Below the pieces are notes generated by a model that saw only the letters and a list, made by a program, of their open reading frames with translations, was not told the origin of the DNA and made no database searches. This document shows positions 47,770 through 58,731 of a stretch of DNA of 64,000 nt, piece by piece. The DNA lies in the NCBI RefSeq assembly GCF_002109385.1, contig NZ_CP020814.1, positions 2,565,501 through 2,629,500 of the forward strand. Direction: 5' to 3'. Source of the stretch: Halalkalibacter krulwichiae (GTDB lineage: Bacteria; Bacillota; Bacilli; Bacillales; Bacillaceae_D). Each line of letters begins with the position of its first letter. Position 1 is the stretch's first letter. The translations under genes and the position numbers were made by a program.

Positions 47770-48543
47770 TTAACTTATGTCGAAAGAAGAAAAACCTGAT
47801 TCCACAACTTCGTATGTAATCTCTTCCCCATCATCATTTCGCAATTCAATTATGCAATCAAAATCATCCAATTCATATTCTGTTTCACGGACAAAAATAT
47901 CAGGATGTTCGACGACTTTAACGGCTGGGAGTCTCATAACGTCACTAACAAGCATACGGTGCTTCTCCGTTGATCTCATCGTCGTCACAATTCCATCGAT
48001 AATAAAGATGTGGTCCTCACTCATTTCATCCTCTGCTAAGGTGCTTCTTACAGTTTGTCTTAGTAAAGTTGATGAAATAAATGACCATCTTTTATTTGCA
48101 CAAACGCTGGCTGCAACAATCGACTCTGTTTTACCTACACGTGGCATTCCACGTATCCCAACTAAAAAATGACCATCACGCTTAAACTGTTCAGCCATAA
48201 AGTCTACTAACAAGCCTAATTCCGCGCGAACAAAACGGAAGGTCTTCTTATCATCAGCATCTCTTTCAATATATCTTCCATGTCTAATAGCTAAGCGATC
48301 ACGCAATCTCGGTTCTCTCACTTTAATAACACTTATATCCTCAATTGTCTCTAAGATGGCTCGAAATCGTGCCACTTGATCATCACTTGAACTTCTAATT
48401 AACATACCACGTCTCATATTCTCAACACCGTTAATCGTAACAATGTTTATCGATAACATACCAAGGAGAGATGAAATATCTCCAAGTAAACCCGGCCTAT
48501 TTTTATGAATTTGATACTCTAAATACCATTCTTTCAAGCTCAT
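47770..48543 (-). CDS. ymfK: ACT-domain/P-loop protein YmfK (DUF3388)
   Basis: 257 residues from ATG 48543. Residues 1-85 form an ACT-like regulatory domain (EYQIHKNRPGLLGDISSLLG); the second half contains GMPRVGKTE, fitting the GxxxxGKT P-loop, and IFIIDGIVTTM, a Walker-B-like strand. No function is established for the family. It lies between ymfJ and rodZ as in B. subtilis. Confidence 0.85.
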   Translation of the reverse strand: MSLKEWYLEYQIHKNRPGLLGDISSLLGMLSINIVTINGVENMRRGMLIRSSSDDQVARFRAILETIEDISVIKVREPRLRDRLAIRHGRYIERDADDKKTFRFVRAELGLLVDFMAEQFKRDGHFLVGIRGMPRVGKTESIVAASVCANKRWSFISSTLLRQTVRSTLAEDEMSEDHIFIIDGIVTTMRSTEKHRMLVSDVMRLPAVKVVEHPDIFVRETEYELDDFDCIIELRNDDGEEITYEVVESGFSSFDIS

Positions 48544-48707
48544 TTCCCTCACCCTTTGTATGTATTCAACTTACATGATAATTGATTTTGATTATAAATG
48601 AAAGAACTTTGTCGGAAATTATTACATGTTGACAAAAATATATACCTCATTGTAGGAAAAATGGCATTAGTATCAGTTTGCTTTATTTAGTTTATATTAT
48701 GTATAAA

Positions 48708-48736
48708 AGAACGCCGCGGTTGCGGCGTTCTTTTAT
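48708..48736 (-). terminator. ymfJ terminator
   Basis: AAGAACGCCGC/GCGGCGTTCTT stem with a three-base loop and short U-rich flanks in both directions. Confidence 0.88.
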
Positions 48737-48746
48737 GATACTGCTT

Positions 48747-48998
48747 TTAACCTTCGCTTTGTACAAGCTTTACCATCATATTAGCAATTGCATGCTGCTC
48801 TTGCTCATCTGCTACTCTCCATAACTCAGCTAAAACACGCTCTTGTTCATTTTTAGGCTCAACTTGCTGCGCCAAGTACTCACCAACTTGATAAGCTACA
48901 TCCGACACAACGTTTTGGCTCATACCTTCTTGTTGAGCTTGATTTAAACGATCACCTAAGAAATCTTTCCATTGTTCCCAATTGTCAAGTACAGACAT
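48747..48998 (-). CDS. ymfJ: DUF3243 protein YmfJ
   Basis: 83 residues starting MSVLDNWEQWKDFLGDRLNQAQ, the conserved DUF3243 opening; helical and acidic. Function unknown. It has a ribosome site GGGAGG and its own terminator, in conserved synteny. Confidence 0.92.
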   Translation of the reverse strand: MSVLDNWEQWKDFLGDRLNQAQQEGMSQNVVSDVAYQVGEYLAQQVEPKNEQERVLAELWRVADEQEQHAIANMMVKLVQSEG

Positions 48999-49079
48999 AT
49001 TAGAACCTCCCTTGATAATGTACTACAACCTTATTTTTTCTATTAGGAGGAATCTTATTCATGGAATAAAAAGATCTTT

Positions 49080-49799
49080 TTAACAATACCAAGCTCCATT
49101 AACCGACAACACTTGTCCATTTATGTAATTTGATCGATCTGATACAAGAAATGAAACAGCATGAGCTATATCAATTGGAGTTCCTATTTGATTAGCTGGT
49201 ATTTCTTCTTTTAACTCATCAACGTCATCATGGACTAACATATTCGTATCAATTGCACCAGGTGCTATTCCGTTTACTTGAATCTGACTTGGTGCTACCT
49301 CTTTTGCCAACCCTTTTATAAAAGAATTCACTCCTCCTTTTGCAGCCGAATACATAACTTCACATGATGCACCCGTTAAACCCCAAATGGACGAGATAAG
49401 CACAATTTTCCCTTTTTTCTTCTTGAGCATCGCCGGTAAAAGCGAGCGCGTAATCTTCATAGGGTTAATTAAATGAATATTCATCATTTCGTTAATCTGT
49501 TCATTTGTTACATCCGTAAATAAGCCAAAATGTGATATACCTGCATTATGTATAATACTTTGAAAGGCAACCCCAGTGGGCAATTGTTTTAGCAATTGAC
49601 TTTCTCCATTATCTTTTGTTAGATCTGCTTCTATTAAGGTCACTGTTGCTCCCATTTCCCTACATTCATTAGCTACTGATTGCGCAGCTTGTTTATTTTG
49701 ACTGTAATGCAAAAAAAGAGAGCAAGTGGGAGATGCCAGCTCTCTTGCAATAGCTGACCCTATTCCCCCTGATGCTCCTGTAATCAAAATTGATTCCAT
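49080..49799 (-). CDS. ymfI: EF-P 5-aminopentanone reductase YmfI (SDR family)
   Basis: 239 residues. The Rossmann motif ITGASGGIGSAIARELA, the NAG motif (HNAGISHFG), and the catalytic Ser...Tyr-x3-Lys (YSAAKGG) are intact. In B. subtilis YmfI reduces the aminopentanone on Lys32 of elongation factor P to 5-aminopentanol. It begins one base after the ymfH stop. Confidence 0.9.
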   Translation of the reverse strand: MESILITGASGGIGSAIARELASPTCSLFLHYSQNKQAAQSVANECREMGATVTLIEADLTKDNGESQLLKQLPTGVAFQSIIHNAGISHFGLFTDVTNEQINEMMNIHLINPMKITRSLLPAMLKKKKGKIVLISSIWGLTGASCEVMYSAAKGGVNSFIKGLAKEVAPSQIQVNGIAPGAIDTNMLVHDDVDELKEEIPANQIGTPIDIAHAVSFLVSDRSNYINGQVLSVNGAWYC

Positions 49800-51095
49800 T
49801 TATTCTTCAAACCCTTCTGCCTTTACTTGGCAAACGGTGAAGCGATTAAACTGAAAATGATCTTCTAGCGTTTCTTGTAACTGTTCTGCCGTTAAACTCT
49901 CTAGCATAGAAACAACATCAAATAAGTTCATATCATTAAATTGATATCGAGTAAATTGATTAGCAATATACTCTGGTGAATTTAAGGACCGCAAAAATGA
50001 CCCAATCTTTTTCTTGATTGCTCGATTAACTTGATCATCTGTTAATTTTGATTGCTTAAATGTCTCAACCATTTCTTTTATGCGGCTTGACAACTTATCA
50101 GGATACATTGTATCTCCACCAATAATAGTGAATCCAAACCCAGCTTCAGCAGAATAATCAAATGAAAACGAATCATCTATTAATCCTTCTTCAAATAACG
50201 CTTGATAATTGTCCGAACTTTGTCCGAACATTAGGTCCAATAGAATATTTAATGAAAGCTCTCTCTTTAATAGATCATCACCTTGCCTAATTGCTCCTTT
50301 TTCTTTAAAACCCATTAGACATTTGGGCGTTTGAACAGGCATTGTAATGATATGCTTTTCTTTCGCAACTGTGTCAGGCTCCTCATCAAAGAAACGTTTG
50401 ATCTCTTCGGGCTTTGCAAAAGTCTTATTAGATTGATTTTCTTTAACTTGGTTCATTATTGTCTCAGGATCAACAGGACCAATGACAAATAAAAGCATAT
50501 TCGCTGGATGGTAAAATGTTTCATAACAAGTATATAATAAATCTTTTGTAATATTGGCTATAGAATCAATTGTTCCAGCAATATCAATTTTTACTGGATG
50601 ATGATGAAACATATTTTCAATTACACCAAAATATGCTCTCCAATCCGGATTATCATCATACATTGTAATTTCTTGATTAATTATACCTTTTTCTTTTTCA
50701 ACATTCTCATCAGTGAAGTACGCATGTTGAACAAAGTTCAATAAAGTGTCTAAATTCTTCTCGACATTCGTTGTACTAGAAAATAAATAAGCTGTTCTCG
50801 TAAAACTAGTAAAAGCGTTCGCAGAAGCCCCTTGTTTACTGAAGTCTTGAAAGACATCACCATCTTCTTCTTCAAACATTTTATGTTCTAGGAAGTGAGC
50901 AATTCCATCAGGTACTTCAATTGCTTCACCTTGGCCAAGCGGAGTGAACTTTTGATCAATTGAACCGTATTTTGTCGTAAAAGTAGCAAAGGTTTTATTA
51001 AAACCTTCTTTCGGAAGAATGTAAACGTCTAATCCATTGTCTAATTTTTCATGATAAAGTATTTCTTCTACTTGTTGGAACTGAACCGGTTTCAT
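49800..51095 (-). CDS. ymfH: M16 family peptidase YmfH
   Basis: 431 residues with the inverted zinc motif HFLEHKMFEE near residue 68 and the distal Glu about 75 residues later, so it is the catalytically competent partner of a bacterial M16B pair. It overlaps ymfF by 4 bp. Substrate unknown. Confidence 0.92.
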   Translation of the reverse strand: MKPVQFQQVEEILYHEKLDNGLDVYILPKEGFNKTFATFTTKYGSIDQKFTPLGQGEAIEVPDGIAHFLEHKMFEEEDGDVFQDFSKQGASANAFTSFTRTAYLFSSTTNVEKNLDTLLNFVQHAYFTDENVEKEKGIINQEITMYDDNPDWRAYFGVIENMFHHHPVKIDIAGTIDSIANITKDLLYTCYETFYHPANMLLFVIGPVDPETIMNQVKENQSNKTFAKPEEIKRFFDEEPDTVAKEKHIITMPVQTPKCLMGFKEKGAIRQGDDLLKRELSLNILLDLMFGQSSDNYQALFEEGLIDDSFSFDYSAEAGFGFTIIGGDTMYPDKLSSRIKEMVETFKQSKLTDDQVNRAIKKKIGSFLRSLNSPEYIANQFTRYQFNDMNLFDVVSMLESLTAEQLQETLEDHFQFNRFTVCQVKAEGFEE

Positions 51096-52384
51096 TTGTT
51101 CGCCTCCTTACCTGTTAAGAAATAAATTGTATCCAAACGAACTTTCTGGGCTACCTTAACGATATCATCTTTCGTCACCGTATCAATTTCCTCGAGCCAT
51201 TGTTCGATTGAGCGCTTTTTACCGCTAACAACTTGATGATAAGAAAGTTCAACTAATCCTCTTGCGACATCAGCCGTTTCTAGAATTTGGTTTTTCAGCA
51301 TCGCCTTTGTCTGTTCAACTTCCGCATCTGTAAAATCACCTTTTTTCATTGCATCGAATTGCTCTTTAATAATTTCCACTGCGCGTTCATACTTGCTAAA
51401 TTCAATTCCTGACATAACCATCATAATACCTTTATGGCTTTCAAATCTTGAAGCGGCGTAGTATGCTAAGCTTTCTTTTTCGCGGACATTAAGAAACAAT
51501 TTCGAATGAGAAAAAGCTCCATATAAACCGTTACAGACTTGCATGGCAACATAATCATCATCGCCGTATGTTGTATATGTTCTAAAGCCCATATGAAGCT
51601 TCCCTTGTTTGACATCTTGTTCCTCATTTACTACATTAACATTTGTTACTTCCGGACTGACAGTCGTCTCATGATGAGCTCCTCTGTCACTTGGTAACTC
51701 GCGAAACTTCTCAGATACGCTTTCAATCGCTTTATCCTCATCAATTGCTCCAACGATGTACAGATCAAATTGATTAGATTTCAATACTTCTTTGTAATAA
51801 TCATAAATTGATTGAGGGGTGATAGCATCAACCTCTTCTTTTGTTCCAAAAGCTGTTAATGCAAAAGGTTCGTCTTTACACATTTCTTCAGTAACACGAA
51901 CATTTGCATAGCGCATTTTATCATCAAAAACAGATTGAATCCTTTGTTTGAGTGAACGTTTTTCGCTTTCCACAACTGATTGAACAAAAGAATTTGCTTC
52001 AAGACGAGGATCTAGGATCACTTCGCTCATTAATTCAATTGCTTGCTCGAACAATGGAGTAGAGTCAGATAAAAAACGTTCATTTGCAACATCAATACGA
52101 ATTGTTATGACATGCTCTTCGCCTTTTTTCTGAACATCGGTTGCAAGCATCGCACCATATAAATCATCTAATCGTTCTCTAAGCTCTTTTCTTGTTGGAC
52201 TTTTCGCTGTCCCATTTTGTAAAATATGTGGCAATAATGCTCGCATGGCAACCGTCTCTTTAGTTAGCGGTGCTTTTATCATTAAAATTAAGGAATTGGT
52301 TTTATACTTATCTGTTTGCATCGTATGGATCGTCAAGCCATTCATTATATGAATACGCTCTTGTATTTGGTCCAAGTACATCAT
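51092..52384 (-). CDS. ymfF: M16 family peptidase-like YmfF, no zinc site
   Basis: 430 residues with the M16 fold (MGFRTYTTYGDDDYVAMQV, NVREKESLAYYAASRFE). At the position of HxxEH it reads LLPHILQNGT, without the Glu-His pair, so it is the non-catalytic partner of YmfH, as in B. subtilis. The two likely form a heterodimeric chamber. Confidence 0.9.
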   Translation of the reverse strand: MMYLDQIQERIHIMNGLTIHTMQTDKYKTNSLILMIKAPLTKETVAMRALLPHILQNGTAKSPTRKELRERLDDLYGAMLATDVQKKGEEHVITIRIDVANERFLSDSTPLFEQAIELMSEVILDPRLEANSFVQSVVESEKRSLKQRIQSVFDDKMRYANVRVTEEMCKDEPFALTAFGTKEEVDAITPQSIYDYYKEVLKSNQFDLYIVGAIDEDKAIESVSEKFRELPSDRGAHHETTVSPEVTNVNVVNEEQDVKQGKLHMGFRTYTTYGDDDYVAMQVCNGLYGAFSHSKLFLNVREKESLAYYAASRFESHKGIMMVMSGIEFSKYERAVEIIKEQFDAMKKGDFTDAEVEQTKAMLKNQILETADVARGLVELSYHQVVSGKKRSIEQWLEEIDTVTKDDIVKVAQKVRLDTIYFLTGKEANK

Positions 52385-52415
52385 CTCCTTTTTACCATTC
52401 TTGCATAGGTTATGC

Positions 52416-53135
52416 TTACACTCTTTTTCTTACTACGTGAAACTTAAATTTATCTGCTCGAAAATAGTTTAGTGAATATAGCAAAGGTTGCTCGGCCTGA
52501 TCATAATGCATTTGTTTTAACAATAAGAGTGACGTACCAGGTTCGCACTCTAAGATTTCAGAAACATGCTCATGATAGCCGATAGGTTCGATATAGGTTA
52601 CTGCATAAGATATTGTACGACCAACCTCCTCCAAAAAGCGGAAGATTGATTTCGTTTCATGAATAGAATGATTTTCTACTAACTCATTAGAGACTTTATC
52701 TAAACAATATACAACCGGGGAACCATCAGCTGTTCGGACTCGTTCTATTCCCACGATCTCTTTCAGGTCTTCCTTCATAAATTTACGGCGATCCTCATCA
52801 GTTGCTTCTTGTACAGATGAAGACAAAAAAATCGTCCCAGGTTCCATATTTGCTTTAATAATCATATCCGTTACACTGTATAATTCTTCTATTCCAGCTG
52901 AAAAAAGTGGCTTCGAGTGGACAAAAGTGCCCACTCCATGCCTTCTAACTACAACCCCTTCTTCCTCAAGTAATCGTAGCGCCTCGCGAAGCGTTGCACG
53001 ACTGACTCCAAGGATTTTAGAAAGTTCAAACTCTGAAGGCAATTTTTCTCCCTCTTCATAAACTTTTTGTTCAATATCATCTTTAATTCGATCAATTACT
53101 TGTAAGTATAACGGCCTGTGGTCCGCTTTAATCAC
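52416..53135 (-). CDS. ymfC: GntR/HutC family transcriptional regulator YmfC
   Basis: About 239 residues if started at GTG 53135 ([19 protein letters not shown]); a TTG at 53156 is possible but is badly spaced from its ribosome site. N-terminal GntR winged helix ([20 protein letters not shown]) and C-terminal UTRA/UbiC ligand domain. The effector is unknown. It lies between spoIIIE and ymfF. Confidence 0.9.
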   Translation of the reverse strand: MIKADHRPLYLQVIDRIKDDIEQKVYEEGEKLPSEFELSKILGVSRATLREALRLLEEEGVVVRRHGVGTFVHSKPLFSAGIEELYSVTDMIIKANMEPGTIFLSSSVQEATDEDRRKFMKEDLKEIVGIERVRTADGSPVVYCLDKVSNELVENHSIHETKSIFRFLEEVGRTISYAVTYIEPIGYHEHVSEILECEPGTSLLLLKQMHYDQAEQPLLYSLNYFRADKFKFHVVRKRV

Positions 53136-53170
53136 ACTCTCCACCCCTTTTTTCAAATTCCCCTTATCAT

Positions 53171-55510
53171 TTATACAGAAGCCTCATCTTCTCTAGGTTT
53201 ATCAACAAGTACTTCTCTTGGTTTACTCCCTTCATATGGTCCAACAATCCCGCGAACTTCCATTTCATCAATCAATCTTGCTGCTCTCGTATACCCAATT
53301 CTAAACCTTCTTTGTAACATTGAAACGGATGCTGTGTTCATTTCCGTTACTAATTCAACAGCAGCATCGTACAACTCGTCCTCTACCTTGTCTGTAACAA
53401 CGTTTTCTTCTGAAGGTGCCATTTCCTCTTGGTATTGTGCTTTTTGTTGAGAAATAGCAAAGTTAACTACTTCTTCTACTTCACCATCTGATAAGAAAGC
53501 CCCCTGAATCCGCGTTGGCTTCGTTGCTCCAACAGGCATATAAAGCATATCTCCACGCCCGAGTAATTTCTCTGCTCCTCCAGAATCTAATATCGTTCTT
53601 GAGTCTATTTGCGAAGAAACACCAAAAGCAATCCTAGAAGGTATATTAGCTTTAATCACACCGGTAATAACATCAACAGAAGGTCGTTGGGTTGCAATAA
53701 TCATATGGATACCAGCAGCCCTTGCCATTTGAGCAAGTCTAGCAATTGAATCCTCTACATCTCCAGAAGCAACCATCATTAAGTCAGCAAGCTCATCAAC
53801 TATAACAACAATGTAAGGCAATAAAGGCTGTTTTGCTTCCTCTTCTTCATTTTGGCGTTTTACAAGCTCATTATACCCCTCAATATTACGTGTACCACTG
53901 TGTGAGAAGAGATCGTACCGTCTCTCCATCTCAGCAACAACCTTCTTTAAAGCTTGTGAAGCTTTTTTCGGTTCTGTGACAACAGGTGTTAATAAATGAG
54001 GAATCCCGTTATAGATTGTTAATTCAACCATTTTAGGATCGATCATCATTAATTTCACTTCATGTGGTTTTGCTTTTAACAAAATGCTAGTAATAATTCC
54101 ATTTATACAAACGCTTTTTCCACTTCCAGTTGCTCCTGCGACTAGAAGATGAGGCATTTTATTTAGATGAGCTAAAACAGGCTCACCCGAAATATCTCGT
54201 CCTAGGCCAACAGATAAGACATTCTCATCCTTTTCAGCTTCCGGTGAATCAAGCACTTCACGCAACGTAACAATTGCCACTTCTTGATTTGGCACCTCAA
54301 TTCCAATAGCTGATTTACCAGGGATCGGAGCTTCAATTCGAATATCTTTTGCAGCAAGGGCGAGTGCTAAGTCATCTGCTAAATTAACTATTTTACTAAC
54401 TTTTACACCAACGCTTGGATTCACTTCATATTTTGTAACAGCTGGTCCTAAATGAACTTTAGATACTCTCGCTTTCACTCCAAAACTCTCAAGCGTCTCT
54501 TCTAACTTTTTAGCATTGGCTGTTAAATGTCTTTTTTCATTGATTTGACTCGGATTATTCGGCAATTTTAAGATTTCAACGTTCGGCAATCTATATGCTT
54601 CATTTGTTTCTTGCGCCGTAACAAGCGGAGCTTGTACTTCCTCATCTTCTCCTTTGTTCTCTACTTCTTTTGTTTCAGTTGACTTTCCCTTCACGTCACT
54701 TTCGATGTCTCCACGATAAACTTTCTGAGTAAAATCAACAATTTCTGGTTCAACCTCTTCGACAGACTCCTCTTCAATCCCTGCTTCAGAGCGCTTTTGT
54801 TGCCGTACACTCTTTTCTTGCTCTGCATCTTTCCTTGCTTTTTGAGCTTCTCGTTCTTCTTGTAGCCGTTCTTTTGCTTTATCTTTCATAAGTTTCATTT
54901 CTTGGAACAAACTATTGAATGTATCAACCACAAACAAATAAAACTTTCTAAAGCCTTTCCCTAAAATCTCAGAAAGCGATTTTCCTGTTAAAAGAATAAA
55001 TCCTATGATAAATAAAATAAAGCATAGAAAATAAGTTCCCATTTCAGCAAACAAGAAATGGCTGACAGCAAAAGCCAATGCCCCTATCATTCCCCCACCT
55101 AAATCAGAAGGTGGTGTTTCTCCGCTCATCTCCATCCAAAATAATCGCCATGTATTGCGGATTACAGATTGGTCCTGAAATCCTTCCCTGCCATTTAGTT
55201 GATGGAAAAGACCAACATGACTAAATAACACAAAAGAGAGAATCATCACATATAGTCCTGATATCTTCCTTGACCATAGCTTTGGATTTTGACGCTTAAT
55301 CATTATGTACAGTGCTACTACTAGAAGCCCTATTGCGAGCACGATAAACCATTCACCTAGGAAGAAACGAAATAACCTGACAAATGTCTCTCCAACTGAG
55401 CCTAATCGTGCAAAAGTAACAACAGCAATGACTAGTAGGCCGAGACCGATTAATTCATACGTAAGCTGAGATTTCCACTCGGTTTTCCTTTTTTTCTTTC
55501 TCCTAGCCAT
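53171..55510 (-). CDS. spoIIIE: DNA translocase SpoIIIE (FtsK family)
   Basis: About 779 residues from ATG 55510, six bases after AAGGGTG. Four N-terminal transmembrane helices (to about residue 180), an acidic linker, then the motor domain with Walker [21 protein letters not shown] and Walker [12 protein letters not shown], and a C-terminal gamma winged helix ([20 protein letters not shown]). It pumps the chromosome into the forespore across the septum. Conserved downstream of ylzJ. Confidence 0.96.
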   Translation of the reverse strand: MARRKKKRKTEWKSQLTYELIGLGLLVIAVVTFARLGSVGETFVRLFRFFLGEWFIVLAIGLLVVALYIMIKRQNPKLWSRKISGLYVMILSFVLFSHVGLFHQLNGREGFQDQSVIRNTWRLFWMEMSGETPPSDLGGGMIGALAFAVSHFLFAEMGTYFLCFILFIIGFILLTGKSLSEILGKGFRKFYLFVVDTFNSLFQEMKLMKDKAKERLQEEREAQKARKDAEQEKSVRQQKRSEAGIEEESVEEVEPEIVDFTQKVYRGDIESDVKGKSTETKEVENKGEDEEVQAPLVTAQETNEAYRLPNVEILKLPNNPSQINEKRHLTANAKKLEETLESFGVKARVSKVHLGPAVTKYEVNPSVGVKVSKIVNLADDLALALAAKDIRIEAPIPGKSAIGIEVPNQEVAIVTLREVLDSPEAEKDENVLSVGLGRDISGEPVLAHLNKMPHLLVAGATGSGKSVCINGIITSILLKAKPHEVKLMMIDPKMVELTIYNGIPHLLTPVVTEPKKASQALKKVVAEMERRYDLFSHSGTRNIEGYNELVKRQNEEEEAKQPLLPYIVVIVDELADLMMVASGDVEDSIARLAQMARAAGIHMIIATQRPSVDVITGVIKANIPSRIAFGVSSQIDSRTILDSGGAEKLLGRGDMLYMPVGATKPTRIQGAFLSDGEVEEVVNFAISQQKAQYQEEMAPSEENVVTDKVEDELYDAAVELVTEMNTASVSMLQRRFRIGYTRAARLIDEMEVRGIVGPYEGSKPREVLVDKPREDEASV

Positions 55511-55628
55511 ACATTTCACCCTTTACAACTATATCTTCTTAGCATATATAAGAAGCAGCCAAAATAGGCTGCTTCGACCATGCTTGGATGAAATTAATTA
55601 TAGCATAAGACATTCCCTGTCTACATAG

Positions 55629-55850
55629 CTAAAGTTGAGGTTTTGCTTGAATGATAGAACCCGGTGAATATTTTTCATTTAAGTAACTCATTGGATTCCC
55701 GCTAATTAAACGAATAATTCGATATTGCGAAGAATTAACTTGTTCAACGACTAGATGTCCATCCTCACATGAGATGACTTGTTGCGCTTTCCAATTATAA
55801 TCATCCTCTGGGAAAATATATTCCTGTGGCATCATTGTATAGAGAATCAT
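55629..55850 (-). CDS. ylzJ: YlzJ-like family protein
   Basis: 73 residues, [17 protein letters not shown] at the start and [19 protein letters not shown] further on, as in the YlzJ-like family. Its ATG overlaps the tepA stop in an ATGA. Function unknown; conserved between tepA and spoIIIE. Confidence 0.9.
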   Translation of the reverse strand: MILYTMMPQEYIFPEDDYNWKAQQVISCEDGHLVVEQVNSSQYRIIRLISGNPMSYLNEKYSPGSIIQAKPQL

Positions 55851-56590
55851 TGGACAACATCCCCTTGTTGGTTTGGTTTATTTTGTTCTATTAGCTCGTT
55901 TAGTTTCTTTAAAGCTTGACCAATTCCACCAACTTCATTAATCAACCCGTACTCAACTGCATCTGTTCCAACGACATTCGTCCCTATATCCCTAGTTAAA
56001 TTCCCTTTCGAGAACATTAATTCTTTAAATTTCTCTTCTGAAATCGAGGAATTTTTCGTAACAAAATTAATCACTCTTTCCTGCATTTTATCCAAATACT
56101 CGAACGTTTGAGGAACTCCAATAACAAGCCCTGTTAACCGAACAGGGTGAATCGTCATCGTTGCTGTTTCAGCAATATAAGAGTGATTGGATGCAACAGC
56201 AATTGGTACACCAATTGAATGCCCTCCTCCTAATACAAGGGTTACGGATGGTTTTGACATTGATGCAATCATTTCTGAAATGGCAAGGCCAGCCTCTACA
56301 TCTCCACCAACTGTGTTCAGTACTAACAGTAACCCTTCAATTTTAGGATTTTGTTCTATTGCGACAAGCTGAGGGATAATATGTTCATATTTAGTTGTTT
56401 TATTTTGTGGAGGTAATTGCATATGCCCTTCAATTTGCCCAACGATAGTCATACAATGAATGTTCGATTGTCCCATATCAGGTACATTCGTTTGGCCTAG
56501 CTCTTGAATCTTTTCAATGATACCTGAGCTTTTTTGCTCCTTTTGTGGTCCTGCTGGTTGTTGTTCAGGGTTTGGATTTTCCATCGTCAT
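55847..56590 (-). CDS. tepA: ClpP-like translocation-enhancing protein TepA
   Basis: 247 residues from ATG 56590, eight bases after AAGGAGG. ClpP-fold core: [30 protein letters not shown] with the position of the nucleophile Ser, and [11 protein letters not shown]. It is a cytosolic/peripheral serine peptidase-like protein reported to aid protein export and degrade small spore proteins. Confidence 0.92.
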   Translation of the reverse strand: MTMENPNPEQQPAGPQKEQKSSGIIEKIQELGQTNVPDMGQSNIHCMTIVGQIEGHMQLPPQNKTTKYEHIIPQLVAIEQNPKIEGLLLVLNTVGGDVEAGLAISEMIASMSKPSVTLVLGGGHSIGVPIAVASNHSYIAETATMTIHPVRLTGLVIGVPQTFEYLDKMQERVINFVTKNSSISEEKFKELMFSKGNLTRDIGTNVVGTDAVEYGLINEVGGIGQALKKLNELIEQNKPNQQGDVVQ

Positions 56591-56693
56591 TCCAACGTCC
56601 TCCTTTAACATATCTAAAAATAGTATGAACTCGTTTGAATTTAATATCCAAAGAAGCTACTATTTCTTATGATCCTCATAATAAGGAAATACA

Positions 56694-56740
56694 AAAAACT
56701 GCACCTTTGTAGTTAGCTCTAACTACAAAGGTACAGTTTT
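56694..56740 (-). terminator. rnjB terminator
   Basis: Near-perfect 22-bp stem (AAAACTGCACCTTTGTAGTT and its complement), minimal loop, U-rich minus-strand tail. Confidence 0.94.
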
Positions 56741-56743
56741 TCA

Positions 56744-58410
56744 TTATACTTCCATAATGATTGGCAAAATCATCGGACGACGTTTTGTTTTTTCAAAGAG
56801 GAATCTGCTTAACCCTTCTCTAACATTGCTTTTTAAAGAAGACCATTCATTTACATTTTCATTGACACACTTCTTAAGAATTACTTCAACAAGCTCATTC
56901 GCATCTTCAAGTAACTTCTCTGACTCCCTTACATAAACAAAGCCACGAGAAATAATATTTGGACCGGAGACAAATTCGCCCGTCTTTTTATTAAGAGTTA
57001 CTACAACAACAAGAATCCCGTCTTTAGAGAGTAGACGTCGATCTCTAAGAACAATATTACCAACATCTCCTACTCCTAATCCATCTATAAGTACGTTACC
57101 AGATGGTACCTTACCTGTTTTTCTTGCTTGTCCATTTGTAAACTCAACAACTTCGCCTTTTTCAGTTAAAAATACATTTTCTTGCGGAACGCCTGTTTGA
57201 ATCGCTAAGTCTCGATGCGCATGCTGCATACGAAATTCTCCATGAACTGGCACAAAGTATTTCGGTTTCATTAAATTTAACATTAACTTTAATTCTTCTT
57301 GGCTTCCGTGTCCTGAAGCATGGACTTTCGCTGAACCATAAACGACTTCTGCTCCAATTCTATATAGCTTATCAATTACTGCAGAAACAGAGCGTTCATT
57401 ACCAGGTATTGCAGATGCAGCAATAATAACTGTATCTTCAGATGTTATCGTAATTTGTCTATGAGCGCCTTTAGCCATTCTTGTTAGTGCAGACATAGGC
57501 TCTCCTTGAGAACCAGTCGTTAAGATAGCTAAACGCTCATGACGATACTTACCGATCTCATCAATTTCAATGAATAAATCTTTTGGTGCTTGGATATATC
57601 CAAGTTTTGAAGCTATGGTAATGACACGAATCATACTCTTTCCAACTACGACCATTTTACGATTTGCTTTCACTGATGCATTAATTACTTGCTGAATACG
57701 ATGCACATTGGAAGCAAAAGTCGTAACAATAATCCGACCTTGTGTGTTTTCGAATACTTCAGCAATCCCTTGCCCCACCTCCGTCTCAGACTTGGTTAAG
57801 CCAGGGCGCTCCGCATTTGTACTATCTGACATTAAACATAATACGCCTTTCTTACCAATATGTGCCATCTTTCCAATATCCGCTTGTTTACCATCGACCG
57901 GAGTTTGATCAAACTTGAAATCTCCTGTATGAACGACGGCTCCTTGCGAAGTTTCAAAACAAACACCAACTGAATCAGGAATGCTATGATTTGTACGGAA
58001 AAAGGAAACAGACGTAGATCCAATTTTCAATCTGGAATTCGCATCAATTAACCTTAATGTGCTTTGACGGATAATCCCTGCTTCTTTTAACTTTTCTTCT
58101 ACTAGGCCAAGGGTTAGTTTTGTCCCATAAACTGGAACGTTAATCTTTTTCAAAACATAAGATAAGCCACCAATATGATCCTCATGACCATGCGTTAGGA
58201 TAATCCCTGCACACGCTCAGCATTTTCAACTAGGTAAGACACATCTGGAATGACAATATCAACACCTAACATGTCATCATCTGGAAACATTAATCCTGCA
58301 TCAACAACTAGAATATCTTCATTAACTTCAACAACATACATGTTTTTTCCTATTTCACCGACTCCACCTAAGGCAAAAACACGTACTTTCTCTATATTTT
58401 CTTTGGACAA
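56744..58410 (-). pseudogene. rnjB: Ribonuclease J2 (RnjB), frame broken at a G run
   Basis: The first 71 codons (SKENIEKVRVFALGGVGEIG to VENAERVQG) begin at a normal start with AGGAGG. The frame is lost at GGG (58205-58207); one extra G restores IILTHGHEDHIGG, the metallo-beta-lactamase motif, and continues to the stop at 56744, giving 555 residues, the length of B. subtilis RNase J2. The downstream open frame alone would lack the metal-binding HxHxDH. RNase J2 partners RNase J1 in 5' exo- and endonucleolytic RNA decay. The break is probably a homopolymer error. Confidence 0.87.
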
Positions 58411-58680
58411 TGGACGTTCCTCCTACTATTAACATAACTAAAATTCCGAAATTTTTTTTATTTTTACTACCGTTCACTCATCCTTGGCGTAGATGATTAC
58501 TATATTGCTAAAATAACAGTCAACTTTGAAAAATCAATGTTGATTATAACCCGGACAAATCAAGTAACTTAAGTATACCTTAACTATCAAATGAAAAACA
58601 AGACTGAACTTCCTCTGTTGTCACCTTAAAACATTTTCACTAATTTATTCCTTATATGTAAAATGTTTACTAAAGATATA
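58411..58680. other. Intergenic region upstream of rnjB
   Basis: No coding sequence. Two TATAAT-like hexamers occur on the minus strand (TATACT near 58562-58567 and TATAAT near 58541-58546) with weak -35 partners; rnjB needs its own promoter here because the dapA terminator lies just upstream. Confidence 0.35.
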
Positions 58681-58710
58681 AAAAAAGCTGATCCAACTTG
58701 GACCAGCTTT
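58681..58710 (-). terminator. dapA terminator
   Basis: AAAGCTG.TCC/GGA.CAGCTTT stem with six U on the minus strand, 21 bp after the dapA stop. Confidence 0.9.
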
Positions 58711-58731
58711 GAGGTATAAATCAACCATCCT

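Noticed and set aside
58195..58410. Separate small protein ahead of an RNase J-like gene
   Set aside because: It is the N-terminus of RNase J2; one G restores a single full-length frame through HxHxDH.
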